DNA from: Paenibacillus selenitireducens
Lineage (GTDB): Bacteria; Bacillota; Bacilli; Paenibacillales; Paenibacillaceae
NCBI RefSeq assembly: GCF_002021565.1
Contig: NZ_MSZX01000015.1
Span: 47,059 to 111,058 of the forward strand
Length of the DNA stretch: 64,000 nt
Direction of reading: 5' to 3'
Shown here: positions 1 through 8,784 of the stretch, piece by piece
How the letters are laid out: every line of letters starts with the position of its first letter
Position numbering within the stretch: position 1 is the first letter of the stretch
Translations under genes and position numbers: made by a program
The notes under the pieces: generated by a model
What the model saw: only the letters and a program-made list of their open reading frames with translations
What the model was told of the DNA's origin: nothing
Databases searched by the model: none

Positions 1-247
1 GTTGTTGGAATTCTATAATATAATCATATATGGGTAGCCAATTGTTGATCGTATCTTTTTTAGGGGAGCTATGCGCGATTACCCTTTTATTTTTAATTAC
101 TATTTCAGGTCCTACATTACACTTATTACATATGCCCAGATGAATCCTAGCACCAGTTCCTGGTTCTATATAGATCCCCTTCTCAAATACCCATCCTTCT
201 GTTTCAATTTCGTTTAGCAATCGTAAGCAATTAATGCATTTATACAT
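1..247 (-). CDS. Partial CxxC-motif small protein, runs off the window
   Basis: An open frame of 82 codons runs from an ATG at 247 to the window edge without a stop. The start is preceded by an AGAGGTG ribosome-binding site at 8 bases. The protein begins MYKCINC and later has CNKC, two CxxC pairs about 35 residues apart that look like a zinc ribbon or knuckle. The C-terminus lies outside the window. I do not recognise the family. The 210 bases between this gene and the divergent regulator at 459 should hold both promoters, but I see no clear sigma-A boxes there. Confidence 0.65.
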   Translation of the reverse strand, partial: MYKCINCLRLLNEIETEGWVFEKGIYIEPGTGARIHLGICNKCNVGPEIVIKNKRVIAHSSPKKDTINNWLPIYDYIIEFQQ

Positions 248-458
248 CCCGTATACACCTCTTTTTGTTTGTTGGTAAGCTGATTTGAAAATAGCATATG
301 GTGATCTGTTGAGATCCGTGCATACTGTTGAAGAAAATATTGAGGAATTTGTAACATGTTTCGAGATTGTATTGAGAATGATGAACAAGACACGAATTCC
401 AGACATATACTGATCATGAATCGATCTTCATTTCACAGGAAAGGAGCGCTCGATCTCT

Positions 459-1100
459 ATGGATTCGAATATTGGATTGTTACTCAAGTCATTGTTGAAG
501 AAACACTCGCTCTCAATGCGTAAACTAAGTACACTGACAGGTATCGATACGGCAACGATTTCTCGTATTGTGAATGGCAAACAACCTGCTAAATTGAGCC
601 ATTTAAAGCAATTCGCAGAACATTTACACATGCCATTAGAGAAATTAGTTGAAGCTACGGTCTTTGATGGCAATGAACCAGGAAGCGAACCGCTCTCAGA
701 CATTCATCACTCCGTGAATACGATTCAAGAAGTTTTAGCCTCATCCTACCTATTTGATCAAAAATATACGACAGAACGGGTTCAACAGGAATTAGAGAAG
801 TATGAGCAGTATGCGCAAACAGCCGAGGGTAATCAGATGATTTATGATGATTTTCGTTCGAAAGTAGAACAAGTAAATGGAGCTGGCCCTTTTATAGAAC
901 AATTGAAGCAAATGTTTGAGAAATATTGCCACGAGGATACGACCGTACACGAACGTGCAGTTCTTGGCAGCGGACTCCTATATTTTATATCTTCGGTTGA
1001 CATCATTCCGGATTATTTATTTCCTTTAGGTTATTTAGATGATGCTATTGCTGTACAACTTGTTTTGCAGCGTTTATCACAAATCAACCATCCTGCTTAG
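459..1100 (+). CDS. XRE-family regulator with C-terminal DUF1232 domain
   Basis: A 213-residue protein with an N-terminal helix-turn-helix of the Cro/C1 type (residues about 5-60; recognition segment TGIDTATISRIVNGK) and a C-terminal hydrophobic DUF1232/YkvA-like segment (about 165-205, with DIIPDYLFPLGYLDD, typical of that family). The middle is charged and probably helical. The combination suggests a DNA-binding protein with a membrane-associated or protein-binding tail. An AAGGAG site lies about 11 bases before the ATG. The gene stands alone and is followed by a strong terminator. Its target is unknown; the short inverted repeat at 1103-1129 just after the stop could be an operator but is not evidently promoter-linked. 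Confidence 0.85.
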   Translation: MDSNIGLLLKSLLKKHSLSMRKLSTLTGIDTATISRIVNGKQPAKLSHLKQFAEHLHMPLEKLVEATVFDGNEPGSEPLSDIHHSVNTIQEVLASSYLFDQKYTTERVQQELEKYEQYAQTAEGNQMIYDDFRSKVEQVNGAGPFIEQLKQMFEKYCHEDTTVHERAVLGSGLLYFISSVDIIPDYLFPLGYLDDAIAVQLVLQRLSQINHPA

Positions 1101-1102
1101 GA

Positions 1103-1129
1103 ATACCGTTAATTACATAATAACGGTAT
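1103..1129. repeat. Inverted repeat ATACCGTTA / TAACGGTAT
   Basis: Perfect 9-bp arms separated by 9 bases lie immediately after the XRE gene stop codon. There is no U-tract, so it is not a terminator by itself. It could be a protein-binding site. Confidence 0.45.
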
Positions 1130-1152
1130 GTATAACGAAAGGCTCAAACATG

Positions 1153-1203
1153 TCCATAAGGTGAGGTTAATGTTGAAATTTAACCACATCTTATGGTTTT
1201 TTT
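1153..1203 (+). terminator. Rho-independent terminator after XRE gene
   Basis: Arms CCATAAGGTGaGGTTAA and TTAACCaCATCTTATGG enclose a short loop and are followed by TTTTTTT. Confidence 0.85.
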
Positions 1204-1249
1204 ATGTCGTACCATCCTAATTTCATAATACAGCGCGTTTAATTTACGG

Positions 1250-1320
1250 AATCTTTTCAACAGATCATCAAGATTTTTTCAACATGTTTGAATTTTGTTG
1301 AACATTTCTCAACAGATCGG
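1250..1320. promoter_or_regulatory. Cluster of TTTCAACA / TGTTGAA repeats upstream of the metal transporter
   Basis: Within about 70 bases upstream of the transporter, TTTTCAACAGATC, TTTTTCAACATG, TTGTTGAACA and TCTCAACAGATC appear as direct and inverted copies of one short word. This spacing looks like a multi-site operator. No known metal-regulator box (Fur, MntR, Zur) is recognisable, so the regulator is unidentified. Confidence 0.4.
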
Positions 1321-1367
1321 AATACATTGCAATAGTTAAAAAACGTTGCTTAGGATGTGATGAGTGA

Positions 1368-2669
1368 ATGAATCAAGTTCAGTCAGAAGGAAGTAAATCG
1401 AAGCTTAAAGAAATACTTACAAATCGTAAATCGGGAAGGAGAAGATTCATTTGGGTATTTTGGGCTTTGCTAGGTCCCGGTTTGCTTGCAGCACTTGCGA
1501 ATAATGATGCTGGCGGGGTCATTTCTTATGCTGTCACGGGGGCACAGTTTGGCATTGGCCTCTTTGTCCCATTAGTCATATGCCTTGCACCTCTAGCATT
1601 TACCATACAAGAGATGAGCATGCGGTTGGGTGCGGTAACGCAAGAAGGATTTTCTAGGCTGGCTTTGCGAAGGTACGGTCGATTCTGGGGGTATTATCAT
1701 ATCTCAACACTTGCGTTCGAGAATTTGTTGACACTGATTACAGAATTCATCGGGATGACAGCAGGACTTGTGTTATTAGGTCTCCCGCTGTGGCTTAGTT
1801 CCATCATATGTCTATTGCTTGTCGTTACATTTGTCCTGTTTACCGGTTATTGGACGAAAGAGAGGATTGCATTGTTTGTAGGCGCATTAAACGTCATTTT
1901 TTTAGTGGTAGCAGCTATGACACATCCAAGTATTGCTGAGATCGGTCATGCTTTTGCTGCTTGGAATGTACCTGTAGAAATGCAAGACGGTATGATATGG
2001 TTCATTATCGCCACGGTTGGTAATGCGGTTGCACCATGGATGATTTTCTTTCAAGGCAGCGGCACGATTGATAAAGGAATAACCGCACAAGAACTGCGTT
2101 TTAGCAGAGTTGACACAGCATTAGGTTCCCTCATCCAGGTTATTATTGCAGCAGGAATTATTATCTGCGGAGCAGCACTCTTTGGCCATGTACAGAATAT
2201 CAGTGACGCAGGTCCGTCTGAAATGATAGGCGCGCTTAACGACGTTGTAGGCCGGTGGCCAGCTATTCTCTTTGGTCTTGGGTTGTTCAATGCCGGTTTT
2301 CTTGCTTCTATTACGGTCTCTCTATCTTCTTCTTGGAGCATTGCAGAATTATTTGGTTGGTCCAAAAGTCTCAATGACAAAATAACGGAAGCGCCAAAGT
2401 TCTATGCCGTCTATATCGGCAGCCTTGTTTTTGCAGCTATCGCCATATTAATACCTAACTTGCCGTTAAATTTAATATCCATTATTACACAAGTCATTGG
2501 TGGGATTCTGATGTTGCCATTACTTATCTTTATGGTGTTGATGACAAGTGATAAAGAATTGATGGGAGAGTACAGGACGAAGTGGTTCGGAAAAATATCG
2601 GGGTGGACGATGGTTACACTGCTCATCGGGTTGACTGTAGCTACCTTCTGGCAAACCTTCTTCTCTTAA
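1368..2669 (+). CDS. Nramp-superfamily divalent metal transporter-like protein
   Basis: A 433-residue integral membrane protein with about 11 hydrophobic segments and the Nramp-superfamily fold signature. The first helix region reads GPGLLAALANNDAGG, where classical Nramp proteins have DPGN. The sixth-helix region reads GNAVAPWMIFFQ, as in the Nramp-related branch, rather than the MPH-type motif of Mn/Fe transporters. The protein is therefore a likely divalent-cation importer or exporter whose substrate may be Mg2+ or another ion rather than Mn2+; that is inference. The start follows GGATGTGATGAGTG with moderate Shine-Dalgarno character. The gene is monocistronic: a terminator lies behind it and a repeat cluster in front. 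A short fragment of a paralogue survives at 20901-20953. Confidence 0.8.
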   Translation: MNQVQSEGSKSKLKEILTNRKSGRRRFIWVFWALLGPGLLAALANNDAGGVISYAVTGAQFGIGLFVPLVICLAPLAFTIQEMSMRLGAVTQEGFSRLALRRYGRFWGYYHISTLAFENLLTLITEFIGMTAGLVLLGLPLWLSSIICLLLVVTFVLFTGYWTKERIALFVGALNVIFLVVAAMTHPSIAEIGHAFAAWNVPVEMQDGMIWFIIATVGNAVAPWMIFFQGSGTIDKGITAQELRFSRVDTALGSLIQVIIAAGIIICGAALFGHVQNISDAGPSEMIGALNDVVGRWPAILFGLGLFNAGFLASITVSLSSSWSIAELFGWSKSLNDKITEAPKFYAVYIGSLVFAAIAILIPNLPLNLISIITQVIGGILMLPLLIFMVLMTSDKELMGEYRTKWFGKISGWTMVTLLIGLTVATFWQTFFS

Positions 2670-2686
2670 GAGACAATTGACAAGGG

Positions 2687-2718
2687 ACCCCCAAAAGCCA
2701 TAGGTGGTTTTTGGGGGT
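2687..2718. terminator. Stem-loop terminator after transporter
   Basis: ACCCCCAAAA pairs with TTTTTGGGGGT across an 11-base loop. There is no long U-tract beyond the stem, but the T-rich 3' arm could serve. Confidence 0.6.
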
Positions 2719-2773
2719 AAAACGGAGAGCACCTACCTCTTATAATGAAATGGAGAATAAGTTAAAATGAGAT

Positions 2774-3436
2774 ATGAAGAAGAGAGGGGGCAGTTCTAAT
2801 TTTGTCATGAGTTATAGAAAATGGGCTATCATGATTGTTTATCTTATTATTATTGCTCTTGTATGGTGGAATCGGGAGTACCTTATGAATTGGGTTACGG
2901 AAGTAGAGGACGGTAGTTCTCTATTTGTCTTTATTATTTTAGTCATACTTGCGGCTATACCAGGTATACCGTTCGGAATCGTAGGAAGCGTAATCGGAGC
3001 TAAATACGGATTAATATGGGGAAGCATTATGAATATCGCTGGATCTTCTCTTGCAGCTGCACTCGTATACACTTTCACGAGGTATTTGTTTCAATCATGG
3101 GGAAGAGAGCTTCTTACAAAATCAGGAGCCATTGAGCGGTGTAACCTATTCATAAATAGTCATTTATTCTGGTCCATATTGATTGCTCGAATGATTCCGA
3201 TTTTTCCTGCGGCTGTGATTAATATTTATGCAGGTGTATTTAGAATCCGCTTTAAAACGTTTTTTATTGCAACACTGATTGGAAAACTTCCTGTGATGAT
3301 TTCGTTCGCATATATCGGCGATAATATGATCTCTGGTTCCCAGCAATGGGTTACTTTTCTTATTATTTATCTCATATTTTTACTCATCGTGTACATGTGT
3401 TACAAATGGTACATGTCGCGCCTAACTGCTCGATAA
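2774..3436 (+). CDS. TVP38/TMEM64 (VTT-domain) membrane protein
   Basis: A 220-residue membrane protein of the SNARE-associated/VTT family. It has an N-terminal transmembrane helix (about 15-33), then the family core with IPGIPFGIVGSVIGAKYGLIWG (roughly 58-80) and the second re-entrant motif RMIPIFPAAVINIYAGV (about 139-156), followed by C-terminal helices. Bacterial members (YtxB/YdjX-like) are thought to act on lipids or small molecules, but the function is not settled. The Shine-Dalgarno sequence before the ATG is weak. The flanking transporter and kinase are separated by terminator-like or long spacers, so it is probably transcribed alone. Confidence 0.85.
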   Translation: MKKRGGSSNFVMSYRKWAIMIVYLIIIALVWWNREYLMNWVTEVEDGSSLFVFIILVILAAIPGIPFGIVGSVIGAKYGLIWGSIMNIAGSSLAAALVYTFTRYLFQSWGRELLTKSGAIERCNLFINSHLFWSILIARMIPIFPAAVINIYAGVFRIRFKTFFIATLIGKLPVMISFAYIGDNMISGSQQWVTFLIIYLIFLLIVYMCYKWYMSRLTAR

Positions 3437-3587
3437 ATGTGAAGTTCACTCGAATAACAAAGCAGTATTCCTAAAGCGGAAGTACAAGTAGATCACTCTA
3501 ACGAACAAAACAATCACATATATTCATAAGAAGCTGCGGAAATGGTATTATCCCCTTAAAGTCGAATTAGTTCTTGGGAGGTTTCTT

Positions 3588-4868
3588 ATGTTAAAAGATC
3601 TGCTACTGGATATTCTCGATATTTTGTTTCCGCTATTGATATACCAATTTGTTTGTATTACAAATAAAAATTTCTATAAAAGGGATCAACACCGCCAAAT
3701 GCTTCTGGGATTATGTTGCGGAACGGCAATCGTTTTATCCATGCTTTTACCGGCTACTATTACCAATGACTTTGATGGTGATCTAAGAAGCATTCTATTA
3801 ATCATTTCTGTGTTATATGGCAGTTATAGGGGGGGAATCATCTCTTTAACATTTTTTTTAGTATGCCGTTTTTTTATTGGCATGGATGGTTTTTTTATAA
3901 GTTTCGTCGCTTCATTTATTATCTGCGCTGCTACATATCCTTTTGCTGCTCGTTTTCATAAAAGATCACCGCAAACTCGATTTATCATCTGCTTCCTTTT
4001 AACAATAGCCTCTTTTATCATCTTATGGTGTGCATCCGTCTTTACGTATCAAATGGACGAGTTGAAATCCATATCTATTACATTTCAAATTTTCCTATTG
4101 CAATTGATCACCATGTGCATGTCTGTTTTTTTAATGGAAATCACCATTAAAGCAATTTCGATGCAAGAACAAATTATTTGTACTGAAAAGCTAAATGTAA
4201 CCAGCCAATTAGCTGCTTCTGTAGCACATGAAATTCGTTCCCCACTAACTTCTATTAAAGGTTTTTTGCAGCTGTTGTTGCGCAATGCGGAAGGGAAGGA
4301 AAAGCAATATCTAGAAATATCGATGGTTGAACTAAATCGCATGGAATATATCCTTAATGATTTTCTCAATTATGCAAAACCCCAAATCGAGACGAAAAAA
4401 GTGTTCACAGTATCTGAAATTTTAAATCAGATAAAAGAATCTATTGATCCGATTGCACAATCGAACAGCGTGGGCTTGGATGTGGTCTCAGAGGATAACC
4501 TATGGATTCAGGCAGATCAGTATAAAATAAAACAAGCGCTAATTAATATCATTAAAAACTCAATAGATGCTTCTATAGCATCTAAAGGGCAAGTTTCTAT
4601 TACAGCCTATCGCCAATTAAATAAAGTTTGTATAAAAATTCGTGACAACGGGGTTGGTATGACATCTGAACAACTGTCGATATTAGGAACCCCTTTTTAC
4701 TCTACCAAAATGAATGGTACAGGACTCGGTCTTATGGTGACGTTTAGGATTGTTCAAGCCATTAATGGAAAATTGGAGTTTCAGAGCGTCAAAGGAGAGG
4801 GCACTACCGCACTTGTGATACTTCCTTCAGTCGCTGATCATAAAAATAAATATCATCCCATTGATTAG
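3588..4868 (+). CDS. KinB-like membrane sensor histidine kinase
   Basis: A 426-residue kinase. Residues about 1-190 hold five to six membrane helices, resembling the 5TM sensor module of sporulation kinase KinB. The HisKA dimerisation helix has the phospho-acceptor in AHEIRSPLTSIKGFL (about 213-228), and the HATPase_c domain (about 320-415) shows the N box IINIIKNSIDAS, G1 DNGVGM and G2 GTGLGL. It lacks a partner response regulator in the vicinity, which fits an orphan kinase feeding the Spo0 phosphorelay, or a similar orphan role. The Shine-Dalgarno GGGAGG lies 7 bases before the ATG. A TATCCCCTTAAAGT word in the upstream spacer also occurs in IS3-like remnants at 4927 and 20131. Confidence 0.85.
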   Translation: MLKDLLLDILDILFPLLIYQFVCITNKNFYKRDQHRQMLLGLCCGTAIVLSMLLPATITNDFDGDLRSILLIISVLYGSYRGGIISLTFFLVCRFFIGMDGFFISFVASFIICAATYPFAARFHKRSPQTRFIICFLLTIASFIILWCASVFTYQMDELKSISITFQIFLLQLITMCMSVFLMEITIKAISMQEQIICTEKLNVTSQLAASVAHEIRSPLTSIKGFLQLLLRNAEGKEKQYLEISMVELNRMEYILNDFLNYAKPQIETKKVFTVSEILNQIKESIDPIAQSNSVGLDVVSEDNLWIQADQYKIKQALINIIKNSIDASIASKGQVSITAYRQLNKVCIKIRDNGVGMTSEQLSILGTPFYSTKMNGTGLGLMVTFRIVQAINGKLEFQSVKGEGTTALVILPSVADHKNKYHPID

Positions 4869-4926
4869 TACTCCAAACTGCTCAACTGTTCTTGATTATG
4901 TTCATGGGATATGCATTATTTGGGAA

Positions 4927-5132
4927 TATCCCCTTAAAGTAGACACTCAAAAAAACTGTCATGTTATCATGAAGGATCGAGTAACACTTATAGGGGATAT
5001 TTTTATTGGCCCAAAAGTGACAAGTAAGTAGTAGCAGAACAATTAGAGATTCATCATTGTTACAACTGAAGATGTGGGTGAAGAAGTGGCAAAACGGAGA
5101 CTCGTTCGATAGAGAGACTAAAAGCTATTAAA
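4927..5132 (+). mobile_element. Degenerate IS3-family remnant (end plus OrfA fragment)
   Basis: The sequence TATCCCCTTAAAGTAGACA at 4927-4945 looks like an IS3-type terminal sequence. After it, a reading frame from about 5006 broken by a stop encodes LKMWVKKWQNGDSFD, which resembles the helix-turn-helix region of IS3-family OrfA (VQVWVKKYREGGESFD-like). No OrfB remains. The element is a decayed relic. Confidence 0.55.
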
Positions 5133-5196
5133 CTAATGAAACAAAGAATAAGAGCAATTTTCATATTAGTATTCATGTGATCTCCTTCAAAATTTA

Positions 5197-6831
5197 TTAT
5201 TTAATTATTCTATAATTTTTGATTAGCTTTTCTAAGATACTGTTGCAGCGATTATATAAATACTTAATTGAAATACTGAGAGTAAGTAATAAAAGAGCTA
5301 TATAAAATATTGAAATGAAATATAAGTTACTTGATAAGTATTTACTTACTGTTATGCCTACTAGACAAACTAGACCTACAAAAAGTGAATTCACAACATG
5401 GAATGATGTGATCGCAGTTCGTCCTTTAAATAACTGTTGCTCATCAGTCCAAAGGAATATGGGGAAGACTATATCGAATATGACACAAATGAGTACACCA
5501 TTTAAAGAAATCAAAACTGAAAGTATCAACCATAGAAACAAAGCAACTACAGGTACATTTAAGAATTCGTAGATCATATAACAATATAGAAGTATCGTAG
5601 GTGAAAATATAACCCATGATGTAATAATTTTAGATAATAAAATATTTCTTTCAGATATAGGCAATACACTTTTAATAAAAAGATTGTTTTTCTCCCGAGA
5701 GAATGAAGAAATAGCAATAGGGTTCCATCCAATCGTTGATATTGAAAATCCAACCAAAAGTATAAACGATAGGGTTAAATGGTTTTCAATGAAAAATTGG
5801 ATTCCTTCCAACTGTTTATTCAAAATAAAAACTAAAATACATAAAAACGGGAGAAGTATTGAACCAATCAAGCCTTTTATAAATAAGACAGGTCTTCTAA
5901 ACAACATTTTGAATTCTTGTATGATTAATGACTGTACTTCTTTTCTAGTATGTAGATGAATGGAGTGATCATTTAGTTTAGGGTGAGATTTTCTTTTTCG
6001 TTGGGTAGATGAATTATATGTGTAGATTTTAGCTCCTAAACATATCGATATATATAGGAATAAATATGAAACAACAAGATATGAGATGATTATGATCATA
6101 ATCATATTTATGTGTTCTAAATGATGAAAAATATAATTTATTAATATACTAGGTGGATAATAATAAGTATCTGTGATATTCCATGTTAATTTCTCGAAAA
6201 TATGATTGATAAACTGATATTTTTGTATGAAAAAGAAAGTAGTGGCTAATCCAATGATAGCAACAAAGAAAGTAAACAATTTTTTATAAAAATCGAACTT
6301 CCTCTTGTTCATACTTATTATTCGCATACCTAACATTATGATCAACATATTTATAGAATTAGGAATAATAGGAATGGTAGCTATTATAGCTACTACAACG
6401 AAATAAAAGATTAGGGGAGGGTGGTGAATGATCCCAATATACCAGATGATTGGAGTATAAAGCAGTAACAGCAATAAAAATTCAGATAGGAATAAGATAA
6501 ACAATTTTGAAATAATGAGATCCCTGTTCTTAATGGGTAAGTGGAAATAAGAAGTAATATCCGTAGAAAAAAAGAACATCGAAACTATAGGCATAAAACT
6601 AAGGATGAAAATTAAAATGCTTGAAACCATAAACATCATGTTCATGATTAGCGCCAGGCTCTTGTCTCCTCCAAAATTTCCATATAGAAATCGAATGAAA
6701 TCTTCGATGAATATAAAATATAAACTAAAAAAGTAAATAACCCCTATTATTCGAATGTAAAGTGATTTTCGAGATTGCACGGTTGACCTGAAATTGACCA
6801 ACAACATATTTCTAATTAATGTCTTTATCAT
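5197..6831 (-). CDS. ABC exporter permease, large multi-spanning subunit
   Basis: A 544-residue, very hydrophobic, AT-rich protein with about 12 predicted membrane spans in two halves, consistent with the putative ABC exporter permease family (YthQ/SkfF-like). The first 20 bases overlap the end of the ATPase gene, so the two are translationally coupled; a GGAG site lies inside the ATPase gene about 10 bases before the ATG. Substrate is unknown. Permeases of this type in Bacillus export or confer tolerance to peptides, which fits the broken peptide-exporter-like ABC gene next door, but that is inference. Confidence 0.75.
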   Translation of the reverse strand: MIKTLIRNMLLVNFRSTVQSRKSLYIRIIGVIYFFSLYFIFIEDFIRFLYGNFGGDKSLALIMNMMFMVSSILIFILSFMPIVSMFFFSTDITSYFHLPIKNRDLIISKLFILFLSEFLLLLLLYTPIIWYIGIIHHPPLIFYFVVVAIIATIPIIPNSINMLIIMLGMRIISMNKRKFDFYKKLFTFFVAIIGLATTFFFIQKYQFINHIFEKLTWNITDTYYYPPSILINYIFHHLEHINMIMIIIISYLVVSYLFLYISICLGAKIYTYNSSTQRKRKSHPKLNDHSIHLHTRKEVQSLIIQEFKMLFRRPVLFIKGLIGSILLPFLCILVFILNKQLEGIQFFIENHLTLSFILLVGFSISTIGWNPIAISSFSREKNNLFIKSVLPISERNILLSKIITSWVIFSPTILLYCYMIYEFLNVPVVALFLWLILSVLISLNGVLICVIFDIVFPIFLWTDEQQLFKGRTAITSFHVVNSLFVGLVCLVGITVSKYLSSNLYFISIFYIALLLLTLSISIKYLYNRCNSILEKLIKNYRIIK

Positions 6832-7549
6832 TTTTAGTTAACTCCATAAATAATTTTTCTAAGGATACTTCACTTTTCATTTTATGTTTAACTTCTTGCA
6901 TAACCCCATCAAATATTTTCACGCCGTGCTTAATAATCACTATTTTGTCACAAGTATTTTCTGCTGTTTCTAGCATATGGGTTGAGAATAACACAGCATT
7001 TCCTTTATCAGCGTGTTCTCTCATCAATTCTTTTAATATGAATACGGCATTGGGATCTAGACCGTTTAAGGGTTCATCAAGAACCCATACTTTGGGATCA
7101 TGTAATAAGGAGCCAATAATCAAAATTTTTTTTCTCATTCCATGGGAATAGTTCTGAATAAAATCATCTAAAGCATGTAACATATTGAATTTTGTTGCTA
7201 ATGTCTTTATTGTTTGCTCACACTTCTCAGAAGGAATAGCATAGACATCTTTTAGAAAATTTAAATACTCTATCCCTTTCAGATGTAAAAAAAAGTTTGG
7301 CGTATCAGGTACATATCCTAAGTTTTGTTTGGCTTTAATCGTATCTAATTTAATATCAAACTGGTTTATCGTAATGGTGCCAGAATCGAGGGTATGCATA
7401 CCAGTAATTAATTTAATTGTAGTTGATTTCCCTGCTCCATTAGGTCCTAAAAACCCGAATATTTCGCCTGGCAATACTCTTAATGTTAAATTATCAACTG
7501 CGTTCTCCATCTTGTCATAGTGCTTGGTAATTCCCTGTATGTTTAACAT
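6812..7549 (-). CDS. ABC transporter ATP-binding protein
   Basis: A 245-residue nucleotide-binding subunit. Walker A is GPNGAGKST (about 36-44), the signature loop is YSHGMRKK (a variant of LSGGQ, about 134-141), Walker B is VWVLDEPLNGLDP (about 154-166) and the switch histidine is in STHML. The domain lacks fused membrane helices and pairs with the overlapping downstream permease. The start has AAGGTG 7 bases upstream. The AT-rich codon use of this pair is unlike the GC-richer genes at 10-13 kb and suggests separate ancestry. Confidence 0.88.
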   Translation of the reverse strand: MLNIQGITKHYDKMENAVDNLTLRVLPGEIFGFLGPNGAGKSTTIKLITGMHTLDSGTITINQFDIKLDTIKAKQNLGYVPDTPNFFLHLKGIEYLNFLKDVYAIPSEKCEQTIKTLATKFNMLHALDDFIQNYSHGMRKKILIIGSLLHDPKVWVLDEPLNGLDPNAVFILKELMREHADKGNAVLFSTHMLETAENTCDKIVIIKHGVKIFDGVMQEVKHKMKSEVSLEKLFMELTKNDKDIN

Positions 7550-7564
7550 GGGTATTCACCTTCT

Positions 7565-7903
7565 TTATTGGGAAATAGGATATTTGCTTTTTTCTTCAAT
7601 AATACCTTCTTTAACTTCCATGATAATATTTGCTAAGTTACTGTGATATCGGGATTCGCCATTTTGATATTATCCAAGAGTGTACCAGAGAATAAAATAA
7701 TATTCTGTGAAACAATTCCTATACGATCTCTTACTGTTTTAACATTAATTTCTTTTTATATTAATACCATTTATGTTAATAACACCCTTATAATTAGTGT
7801 AAGGTCCCAATAAAAGTTTAACGATAGTAGATTTCCCTGATCCATTAATTCCCTCAAAAGCAATCTTATCGCCTTGGATTAGAGTGAAATTAATATTTCT
7901 AGA
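7565..7903 (-). pseudogene. Remnant of an ABC exporter nucleotide-binding domain
   Basis: Reading the minus strand, one frame encodes a core with Walker A GINGSGKST. The reading then shifts to another frame encoding VRDRIGIVSQNIILFSGTLL, which is the Q-loop region of a fused-type ABC exporter, and shifts again before a stop at 7565. Stops and frameshifts separate the pieces and both ends of the gene are missing. It probably derives from a peptide/bacteriocin-type exporter that once belonged with the ABC pair downstream. Confidence 0.75.
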
Positions 7904-7918
7904 AAAGGGGTGTGCAGG

Positions 7919-8527
7919 ATGAATATAACGAAAACGTTGATTTTCTGCATCATTTCAGTTCTCTGTGTGGTACTTATTATCAGTGGTTGTGGATCTAATA
8001 AGCAGCCTGTTCAGGGCGGTTCTTCCTCTGAAGGGCTGGACCAACTTCTAGCGAAAACTAACCAAGATGGCGCATTTGTTTTTGAAAGGCTTCCCTGGCT
8101 GATTTCCAAGCAAGAAGTCATTGAAAAGCAGAAGTTGGATAACATTCAGTCAAAAGACGCTGATAGGCTCATCGGAGCAGGAAGTATCCCTTTAGATGCT
8201 TCGGTGAAGCAGACGGTCATTTACAATTTTCAAGATGATCAATTGGTATCTGGGGAATACTGGTTTACCACATCAGATAAGAACCATTTTGTTGAATTGG
8301 GCAAAGAACTGAAGGGACTCTTTTCCAAATCGCTTTCCGAGCCACAAACAGGCAATATCGCCTTGTTGGACCAAGCCGATGTTTCGGCGCAGCAAGGGGG
8401 AATTGTAGCATGGTAAGGTACAGATCACAGTAATTTACGAGTAAATTTGTCAACTACTGAACAGAATGACTACTTGCTGCAAATTCATATTGCATCCCCC
8501 CTCCCGGAACGGCAGGGATTGCAGTAA
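7919..8527 (+). pseudogene. Hypothetical lipoprotein with an in-frame TAA
   Basis: The ATG at 7919 (AAAGGGG upstream; a GTG at 7910 is also possible) starts a lipoprotein signal peptide with a lipobox IISGC at about residues 21-25. The frame reads to TAA at 8414-8416, giving 165 residues. The same frame then continues without interruption for 36 more sense codons (beginning GTDHSNLRVNL) to a second TAA at 8525-8527, which is followed by a terminator. The simplest reading is a nonsense mutation near the C-terminus of a protein of about 202 residues, although the shorter product could still be made. I do not recognise the family. Confidence 0.6.
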
Positions 8528-8553
8528 TCGGTTTGGTTGTTAAGAATGATTTC

Positions 8554-8591
8554 GCAGTCTAGCTAGGATCCTAGCTAGGCTGCTTTTTTTT
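8554..8591 (+). terminator. Terminator after lipoprotein gene
   Basis: GCAGTCTAGCTAG pairs with CTAGCTAGGCTGC over a GATC loop and is followed by eight Ts. Confidence 0.9.
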
Positions 8592-8696
8592 GGACGTGCC
8601 CAGAAGCACGCATGATCTATGGCGAAATCTGTGCGTAAAAGCACATTGACAAAGTACATGCCAGCAGCAGGGCAAATATGCTCCGAAAAAGTTACT

Positions 8697-8727
8697 GGAC
8701 TTCTGTCCAATAATTTGACAGAAGTCC
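8697..8727. repeat. Perfect 11-bp hairpin GGACTTCTGTC / GACAGAAGTCC
   Basis: The hairpin lies downstream of the minus-strand hydrolase, with a second smaller one (GAGCACA / TGTGCTC, about 8747-8765) beside it. There is no U-tract. It may contribute to transcript 3'-end formation. Confidence 0.45.
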
Positions 8728-8784
8728 ATGCTTTGTAACATATCGAGCACAGACCAAATTGTGCTCGGTCATGTTGAACCCTCT

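Noticed and set aside
214..417. 67-codon minus-strand frame near the left edge
   Set aside because: It overlaps the better supported CxxC gene in another frame, has no ribosome site and reads like random sequence.
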